Below are positions 57,701-64,000 of a stretch of DNA of 64,000 nt, piece by piece. This DNA comes from an uncultured Rubritalea sp. (GTDB lineage Bacteria; Verrucomicrobiota; Verrucomicrobiia; Verrucomicrobiales; Akkermansiaceae): contig CAKZNV010000107.1 of the NCBI GenBank assembly GCA_937132085.1, forward strand, positions 39,484 to 103,483. Reading direction: 5' to 3'. A program made the translations under genes and the position numbers. How positions within the stretch are numbered: position 1 is the stretch's first letter; every line of letters begins with the position of its first letter. The notes beneath the pieces were generated by a model. It was not told the DNA's origin, did no database searches, and saw only the letters and a list, made by a program, of their open reading frames with translations.

Positions 57701-58826
57701 CTTTATAATATCTCGTAATGTAGAAATCAATTTTACTATCATTGTTGTAGTCTGTAGCTGCCATGGTGTATCCTTGACCGGCATGTTTGATGCTATTTAC
57801 ATGTTTGAATTTTTCTCCACCCAGGTTCTCGAACAAGACGAAAGCTTCCTTAGTCTGAAGGGCGACGTCTTGATCGCCATCGTTATCAATATCTAGAATG
57901 AGTGCTGATCCTGATTCATTGAGAGCTGCTAAGTCTGAGTCCAGAGAGCCTTCTCGCACTGTTCCGTCTGGGTTCTGATAGAATACCCGGTTAGGGAGAC
58001 CTCCTGGCTGGCAAAGGTAAATGTCATCGAGACCATCGTTATTTAGATCTCCAACAGCCAGTCCATTAAAACCAAAATAATTGCGAATGAATGATCGTTC
58101 TAAACGCCCTTGCCAATCAGTCTGGGATAACGTCAGCTGCTCTTTCCATGCAGAAGTCTTCCCGAAAACAGTTTGCGAAACATCTGTGAAGAGTCGCTTT
58201 GCTGCGGTTATTTCCTCATAACTTTGCAACCATATTTTGCTGATTTTTGCCTTTCCTTCAACTTTCACCCATTCAATTTTCCAATCGGAATGTATTGTTT
58301 TGATCGAGTGTTTACTGATGTATGAAGTCTCGAGAAATTGTCTGGTGAGGTATACGTTTGGCTTATCGTTGTTCTTTTCTACCTTATAGAGTTTCCATGT
58401 AAACCGAGTAGTCGCCTCTGTTAGCTTAGTTTGGCTGATCCAAGTTTGGATGTTTTTTACTGGATCAGGTGAGAGTGTGCCATCTATTTTTTGTGTTCGA
58501 GCTACAGTGATTCCTTTTTTCTTCATCACAGTTTGGAGATGAGTCGGAGCTAGCAATGTGGACTGCGCATTTTCTGTGAAATAGAGTTTAAGTTTATGAG
58601 TAGGGATTTCTTTTTCCTTTAATTGAGTAGTTATCTCTTTGAGAGTGGTTTTTGCCAGTGCGCCAAATTGTTCCGTATCCCATTCAGTGGCTGCAGTGGC
58701 TGCTGAGTCCTCTTCAATGACTCTGCTTTGTTGCGTTTTAGTAGTTAATTCCTCAGCAGTAACGTTATATGCTGATAGAGCTAAAAAAAGTATGGATAGA
58801 TTTTTTAAGGTATTATTAAAGAGCAT
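54789..58826 (-). CDS. FG-GAP/VCBS - ASPIC/UnbV - thioredoxin-like - TPR protein (1345 aa), candidate selenoprotein (UGA 57054-57056)
   Basis: ORFs 57054-58826 (...SEKSAPDL) and 54789-57032 are in the same frame, joined by UGA-AGT TTC TTT TGG CGA CAG GTC (U-SFFWRQV) then VSLTPESAI; CRTAC1-like FG-GAP upstream, ASPIC/UnbV, SSCPLCQEE Trx-like and TPRs downstream. Confidence 0.75.
57026..57042 (-). promoter_or_regulatory. Candidate bacterial SECIS of the FG-GAP protein
   Basis: UGA + 11 nt + GCGACA-GGUCG-UGUCGC: 6 bp stem, GG at loop start, loop begins 17 nt after UGA. Confidence 0.7.
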
Positions 58827-58851
58827 AGAGATGAGGATCTTTATTAGATGA

Positions 58852-58886
58852 AAAAAAACGAGGGTCAGCCTTTTGGGCTGCCCTCG
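58852..58886 (-). terminator. Rho-independent terminator downstream of the PEP-CTERM gene
   Basis: Minus strand: CGAGGGCAGCCCAAAAGGCTGACCCTCGTTTTTTTT. Confidence 0.9.
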
Positions 58887-58926
58887 TAGAGACTAATGTA
58901 TTTTAGATTTATTGCAACCGTTCCGC

Positions 58927-59742
58927 TTACTTACGACGACGCAGGATCAAAGCCAATCCACCAAGGCCTAATAGAGCCGTTGATGATGGTTCTGGAACAC
59001 TATCAAAAGTGATCGCGTTAATATGAAGCTGAGTGCGAGACCCAGTGCCTGTATCACCATTGTTCGTTGCATAAATTCTGATCTTATCTCCTGCTACAGC
59101 ACCTGTTACGTTGAAAAAGTAGTGATCTGCAGATTCGAACGTGCCTTCTCCGCCAGCAGCTTGGCTAACATCACCTTGGCTAACATTAGCAGAGTTTAGG
59201 TGATCCACACGAAGGTCTGTTGGCGTAAACACACCACCTAGATCACTGCCGTCTACAGTGAGACCGATGCTAATCGTGTCAGGTGTAGAAGCTCCAAGAG
59301 TGAATTCAAAAAACTGAACTTCATTTCCTGCTGCTCCACCTTCCAGCTCAAATACTCCTAGTTGACCTGTGCCTGCTGCTGAATTTGTGACAGTGTCATA
59401 TCCCCATCCACCAGCACTTGAGACACCCGCATTTTGAGTTACAGAAGATACATACCCAGGTGTCGAGCTGACCATGTTGTTGTCCCATGCCAGTCCGTTA
59501 ACACCAGTTGTGCCTCCAAATTGAGCGAAGTAGTAACCATCGGTTCCGAGAGCGCCATCTCCATCAGCGTCACCTGTAGTGGCTCCAGTGGTGTAGTCGT
59601 ATGTGCTACCTCCTGTATTGGTGACTGCGCCAGTATATGATGTCGCTGCTTGTGCGGTATAAATGAGAGCGAAAGTCGCTGCCGCAATCGTTGTAATAGA
59701 TTTTAGTTTCATATTGTGTTTTTTATTTTTGTTTTCAATCAA
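58927..59742 (-). CDS. PEP-CTERM sorting domain protein, secreted
   Basis: Signal peptide; C-terminal VPEPSSTALLGLGGLALILRRRK. Confidence 0.9.
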   Translation of the reverse strand: MIENKNKKHNMKLKSITTIAAATFALIYTAQAATSYTGAVTNTGGSTYDYTTGATTGDADGDGALGTDGYYFAQFGGTTGVNGLAWDNNMVSSTPGYVSSVTQNAGVSSAGGWGYDTVTNSAAGTGQLGVFELEGGAAGNEVQFFEFTLGASTPDTISIGLTVDGSDLGGVFTPTDLRVDHLNSANVSQGDVSQAAGGEGTFESADHYFFNVTGAVAGDKIRIYATNNGDTGTGSRTQLHINAITFDSVPEPSSTALLGLGGLALILRRRK

Positions 59743-59857
59743 ATCGATTGATCCATTTTATAGCCTTTACGCAATGACTTGGCCAATAAGATGTGCTTTT
59801 TGGAGTGGTGAATGTGGAAAAAAGACAAAGAATTGAGCTAGTTATAAAGACAACCTA

Positions 59858-59923
59858 GAGCCAAGCAGCACAGCTCTACTCGGATTAGGTGGACTAGCTC
59901 TGATCCTACGCCGTCGCAACTAA
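59858..59923 (+). pseudogene. Orphan PEP-CTERM tail remnant
   Basis: EPSSTALLGLGGLALILRRRN* with no upstream ORF (in-frame stop 10 codons before). Confidence 0.7.
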
Positions 59924-59958
59924 GCTATATATCTACCAACTAAAATCTATTGGACAAC

Positions 59959-59988
59959 GCTTCGTGACTGAGTTCACGGAGCTTTTTT
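59959..59988 (+). terminator. Terminator following the orphan PEP-CTERM tail
   Basis: gcttcgtga ctgag ttcacggagc tttttt. Confidence 0.75.
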
Positions 59989-60074
59989 ATGTATCTTTGA
60001 TATTTGCAATGTCTACAGCAATTACTCCAACGGTTTCTAGTTGTTAGTTCCGGGATTGAAATGAAGTTTTTTTG

Positions 60075-60407
60075 TTAATTGGATGAAGGGTGATATTGAG
60101 ACCACCTAGAAATGTCCTCTGTGAATTCAAATCTAGTTGTGATATTTATAAAGCTGGATTTGACTTTATAAGTGCCAGCATACCCAAGATCTGTAGTCTT
60201 ATTGTGTGAGGCATGGAAGAAATCATACTTTTCCGAGGAACCCATATACCATAAATATGTGGGAAAACTGTTAGCTAAGTTTTGAATATTAACTAACTCT
60301 GCTTGAGTTATCTCTTCTATTTTATCATTATTATTAAAGTAGATAGTAGTGTAAATAGTTATTAAAAGTAGGCAAGTTGAGTAGGCTAATATCTTACGAG
60401 TCGCCAT
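60075..60407 (-). CDS. Hypothetical protein with N-terminal TM
   Basis: ORF only. Confidence 0.4.
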   Translation of the reverse strand: MATRKILAYSTCLLLITIYTTIYFNNNDKIEEITQAELVNIQNLANSFPTYLWYMGSSEKYDFFHASHNKTTDLGYAGTYKVKSSFINITTRFEFTEDISRWSQYHPSSN

Positions 60408-60438
60408 ATTTATGGTTTATTTAGTTTCAATTCGAGGT

Positions 60439-60837
60439 TTATGTAGTTTCTGCTAAAAGGATTATTTTAGAATCAACCGTTAAAAAATAGATATTCTTAT
60501 GCGACAAGTCTGCTTGCCTTAAAATGACTACAAGCCACCCCATCTTGTCCGAGAGTTTAGGGTGCCTAGAGTTGAGAGGGACGTCTGGATTGACATTACC
60601 TTTAGGATAAACCTCACTCAGTTTTCCATATGAAGCTTTAATTATAAAAGATGTTTCTTTGCTCTTTGGTTTCCGTTTGTTGTGTTCCGCTAATACGCTT
60701 TTACAAGCGTCTAGGATTTGGATTTTAGGATTTTCGATGATCTGAGGTATCCCATAAATAAATTGAGATGAAAGTATGAAGCTGAGTCCTATGAGTATGG
60801 ATTTTATTGGTTTCATTTTAGCAGGACGTCCTAGCAT
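60439..60837 (-). CDS. Hypothetical secreted protein
   Basis: ORF with signal peptide-like N-terminus (start probably MKPIKSILIG). Confidence 0.45.
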   Translation of the reverse strand: MLGRPAKMKPIKSILIGLSFILSSQFIYGIPQIIENPKIQILDACKSVLAEHNKRKPKSKETSFIIKASYGKLSEVYPKGNVNPDVPLNSRHPKLSDKMGWLVVILRQADLSHKNIYFLTVDSKIILLAETT

Positions 60838-61131
60838 AGCCTCGCCTGATGTGGGGGAGAAATTAGACTAAGGTGTTGAGGTTCTAGTTAGGTTAAAAGC
60901 TAGCAGACCTGCCCCGTGTGTGTGGCAAATGTAGCTGGATCACTGGCTCTATTTTTTCGTTAAGGAGGGGCTTTTCCATACGCCGTTTATTGATTGATTC
61001 TTTCACAATGAACTAGATTTTGTTCAGGAAAAGGGTCACATCTATTTGATTCGTCCCAACGAGTGCGCCAAAGCTCAAAAACTCTCTTTTTTGATTGTGA
61101 ATTCATCTATTTTTTAGCAGAGCGTTAAAGG

Positions 61132-61716
61132 TCAGGCAAGGCACGAAGTGCTGTTGTTTGCACCGCCTTGTTCTGCTGTATTCTTGACCTCAAAATAGTT
61201 TCCACCCTTCAGCTTGTGGTCGTCCGTGTTCCAGTGAATTTTTTTATCCATTTTTTGTAAGAGAGGGATATGCTTTGAGCAGTGTATATACGCTTCTTCA
61301 ACGCTTACACAAACCCAGTGCTCAGCTAAGGGGTCATTCACGCCCTCTGGATTATCAACAATTTGAACCTGGCCATTGATATGTAAGCCGATAGTTGAAT
61401 TCAAAAAGTCTACAAGCAGTATGCCTATATGCGGGTTCTCTGCAATGTTTCCTAAACTGGCGTAAACTCCATTTCCTCTGTATTCGGGGTATAATAAAGT
61501 TTTTTCATTGATAACAGAAATGAAACCTTTCTTTCCTACGCGAATAGAATTATCACAGTTCCCCTCCTTATCAGAGGTCGCAATGAACATAAATTCTTGA
61601 TTAGAGATGAACTTAATCATCATTTCGTTGAGATGATCGATTTGCTGCTTGTCATAGAACTTCTTAGCTCGCTCTGCAGTGCCATAATCTTCTTGTAGTT
61701 GTTTCTCTTGGCTCAT
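61132..61716 (-). CDS. Pyridoxamine 5'-phosphate oxidase-like (FMN-binding) protein
   Basis: QEFMFIATSDKEGNCDNSIRVGKKGFISVINEKTLLYPEYRGNGVYASLGNIAENPHIGILLVDF. Confidence 0.85.
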   Translation of the reverse strand: MSQEKQLQEDYGTAERAKKFYDKQQIDHLNEMMIKFISNQEFMFIATSDKEGNCDNSIRVGKKGFISVINEKTLLYPEYRGNGVYASLGNIAENPHIGILLVDFLNSTIGLHINGQVQIVDNPEGVNDPLAEHWVCVSVEEAYIHCSKHIPLLQKMDKKIHWNTDDHKLKGGNYFEVKNTAEQGGANNSTSCLA

Positions 61717-61841
61717 CTTATTTTATTGTAGAGATTCTATGGCTGAAGCTCATTGTGAGCCATGCCTTGGTTAAAGGGTATGATGAGCTTAGGGCTTCCG
61801 TGGGCTATCTCTCTGACATAAAGATAATACCTAAACTCATC

Positions 61842-62045
61842 ATGAAAAAAACATACTACATCGGGCTAGACGTGCACAAGGACACAGTTGCTATCGCATC
61901 TATTAAATCAGGTTCTCGCTCAGAGGCTATCTACCACAGCACCTGTGGAGGTAGCAACGCAGCAGTGGAGCGGGCACTTCGCAAGCTGGCAAAACAATTA
62001 GGAGTAAAACTCCAAGAGCCACACTGCACGGATTTTCACGAATAG
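61842..62045 (+). mobile_element. IS110-family transposase N-terminal fragment
   Basis: MKKTYYIGLDVHKDTVAIASIKSGSRSEAIYHSTCGGSNAAVERALRKLAKQLG; truncated into a repeat tract (ctgcacggattttcacgaatag). Confidence 0.7.
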
Positions 62046-62314
62046 GGTTGGGGGCTTTGAAATAGGACTTATGTGGCTAATAGGACTTATGCTTTGGTGG
62101 ATGAAGCCTAAAAAGATGGGTTTAATCGACGATCACCGCAGTTGCTGGACTAGTTGCTTGAGTGGAAAGTAGGGAGTTGACGGATCTGGGTTTAAGGCTT
62201 GGGTTTAAGGGGGGGCTTGAGCAGGATGACTGTTGCTGACTCTGGCTCTTTAAATCACTGGAAAGTGATATGGAGAATGGTGTAATAGTTTTTTGTTACA
62301 CTGGTCTTATGAGA

Positions 62315-63145
62315 TTACTGCTTTAGAGGGTTCTTACGTTCTACGAGTCTGAACATGATCTCGTGAGCTCCGATGTAGTTTGTTTCTATCAGAGTTTTGT
62401 TCCACACTTCAATGAGTTCTGAGTTCTTGAAGATGAGGTAGGCTTTTAGTATCCAGATGAGGCCTTCTTGTTTGTTGCCTAGGTCAAATTCTTGAAGTGC
62501 GTGAGCATAATAGTGATAGGGATGATCATCCATATAGCTATAGCGCTTCATTAATTGCTGCCTTGTCTCATTGTATTTAACTGGGTCGAGTTTGGCTAAT
62601 TTATTGATAGCAATGAGGTATTTGAAATCGAGCAATGGCAGGTGATCATTTCCTTTGCTGTCGAGTAGAGCGTTGACAAACTCAATGTGTTTTACCGTCT
62701 CAGCATGTCTGCCAGCAAAGAAGTTAATCTCGACCAGATTCATGAGAGAAGGGAGGTGGTGAGGATTAATTTTTAATACCTCATTGTAATAGCCTATGGC
62801 GGCATCTACATCTTGGATTTGGGCGCTACATATGCCTTCAAGCCAGATTAGTTCGATGTCATCCTTGAAAATATTACGAGCATCGCTGATGGCGATCATG
62901 CAGCTGAAAAATTTCTGCTTACTACTAGCCTGAGATGCCTTCATTTTGAATTTAACGAATTCAATTCTTTCGGCTTTTGGTAATGCTTGGAACTGGTTTT
63001 GCAGGCCAAGTATTTTGTTCTTTATAGCGGGGGCTTGACTTAAGGCTAAGCCACTAAAAGAAAACAAGATCAAGGCAACAATTTTAGTAAAATGTTTCAT
63101 GATCTTGTAATGGATGAGTTTAGAGCTTTCCTGAGGAAGGCTCAC
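62315..63145 (-). CDS. TPR-like secreted hypothetical protein
   Basis: Signal peptide; DVDAAIGYYNEVLKINPHHLPSLMNLVEINFFAG. Confidence 0.65.
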   Translation of the reverse strand: MSLPQESSKLIHYKIMKHFTKIVALILFSFSGLALSQAPAIKNKILGLQNQFQALPKAERIEFVKFKMKASQASSKQKFFSCMIAISDARNIFKDDIELIWLEGICSAQIQDVDAAIGYYNEVLKINPHHLPSLMNLVEINFFAGRHAETVKHIEFVNALLDSKGNDHLPLLDFKYLIAINKLAKLDPVKYNETRQQLMKRYSYMDDHPYHYYAHALQEFDLGNKQEGLIWILKAYLIFKNSELIEVWNKTLIETNYIGAHEIMFRLVERKNPLKQ

Positions 63146-63164
63146 TCAAAGTTAGTTAGAAAGA

Positions 63165-63788
63165 TTAATCTTTTCTCTTGCGGCGCATAGCGAGGCCGAG
63201 AGCAGCTACTGCGGAGAGTAGTGTTGTGCTTGGCTCAGGGATTGTGTTGGTAGTGAAGTCATCGTAAGTAGTTCCAGAAGAAGCCACTGTAGTAGCGTCA
63301 TCTACATGGATACCTAGACCAACTCCAACATTTGCTAAGTTGAGAGAAGTGGACACACCATTGATACTAGAGTTATGGAAGTTGCTGTTTACTTCTAATG
63401 TAGGGTTGAAGATAGAAGATCCAACTTGGTATCCGCCTTTCCACTGATCAACGTCGATAGCTATGTCTAGGTTACCATTGTTGTTGGTGTAGGTAAGGTT
63501 GAATTCATACCAATAACGATCAGTTGTTGTGCTAGAACCGATACGTTGGTGAGTGAGGTCTGATCCAGTCATTGTGGAATTAGAGCTGATGCTTGTTCCG
63601 CTACCACCGATGAGTTGGTATTCTAGGTCGTGAGTTTGGTTAGAGAAATCAAATTGTCCAGCAGCCTTGCTCCATGCGTTCTCAATACCTGCGAGGTAGA
63701 GGTAATTACTGTCTGCGCCGAATACAGCAGAGGTGGAGTCTACGATACCAATTTGGAAGACCTCGTTTGTTCCGCCAGAGTTAGGCAC
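63165..63788 (-). CDS. PEP-CTERM protein, 5' end disrupted or unresolved
   Basis: C-terminal IPEPSTTLLSAVAALGLAMRRKRKD; frame stays open upstream (RTFWQSGNFQDGRLAVPNSGG) to a TAG with no good start. Confidence 0.65.
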   Translation of the reverse strand: MPNSGGTNEVFQIGIVDSTSAVFGADSNYLYLAGIENAWSKAAGQFDFSNQTHDLEYQLIGGSGTSISSNSTMTGSDLTHQRIGSSTTTDRYWYEFNLTYTNNNGNLDIAIDVDQWKGGYQVGSSIFNPTLEVNSNFHNSSINGVSTSLNLANVGVGLGIHVDDATTVASSGTTYDDFTTNTIPEPSTTLLSAVAALGLAMRRKRKD

Positions 63789-64000
63789 TGCTAAGCGACC
63801 GTCTTGAAAGTTTCCAGATTGCCAGAATGTTCTTACTGTTAGAGAATCTCCGTGGTTGCTGATGTTAACAAATCCATTTTGTGATACTGAAGTAGAGTGG
63901 TAACGAGAGCTGTTTTTAGATATGGCAAATTCAAAGTTCTAAAGAATAATTTCTAACAGAATACTTCATTTCTTTAAGCTGCAAATTTTGTTTCTAGTTC

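Noticed and set aside
27680-58826. Global UGA reassignment (UGA read as Cys or Trp) as explanation for the in-frame UGAs
   Set aside because: UGA ends several genes cleanly (5227, 8385, 9400) and TGT/TGC/TGG are used normally; UGA at Cys positions with hairpins fits Sec better.
1-64000. tRNA, rRNA or tRNA-Sec genes
   Set aside because: No convincing T-arm/cloverleaf or rRNA sequence was recognised by eye; tRNAscan/ARAGORN would be decisive.

Overview
The window is a 64 kb bacterial chromosomal segment. PEP-CTERM proteins, FG-GAP/ASPIC-UnbV proteins, a histone-like DksA protein and a fused CcoNO oxidase suggest a Verrucomicrobia-like origin (inference). Left part (1-10.1 kb): a tight, mostly + strand array of small unrelated genes (NUDIX, monooxygenase, GNATs, P-loop kinase, TIGR02391/Abi-like, SLATT-like, APH-type kinase, GrpB, SDR), with two attC-like inverted structures. 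Then a minus-strand cbb3 oxidase cluster (ccoS-ccoNO-ccoQ-ccoP-ccoG-smORF-safE-ccoI-PocR/AraC; 11.8-21.1 kb) and housekeeping genes (rlmH, lemA/M48, lnt, dsbD, purD, hisA-like, trkA, mqo, acs, M42 peptidase, miaB). The main discovery is evidence for selenocysteine decoding. Three genes split by ORF calling are rejoined by one in-frame UGA: dsbD (UGA replaces the first Cys of the Trx CxxC), miaB (UGA replaces the invariant KTYGCQMN Cys) and a 1345-aa FG-GAP/ASPIC/Trx/TPR protein. Each UGA is followed 17-26 nt later by a hairpin with a G in the first two apical-loop positions, matching the bacterial SECIS consensus. A fourth gene (21327..) has tandem UGA-UGA, an in-frame 53-aa extension and a GGUC-loop hairpin; it is less certain. 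No sel genes or tRNA-Sec were recognised in the window. All calls come from reading the sequence; no searches were run.
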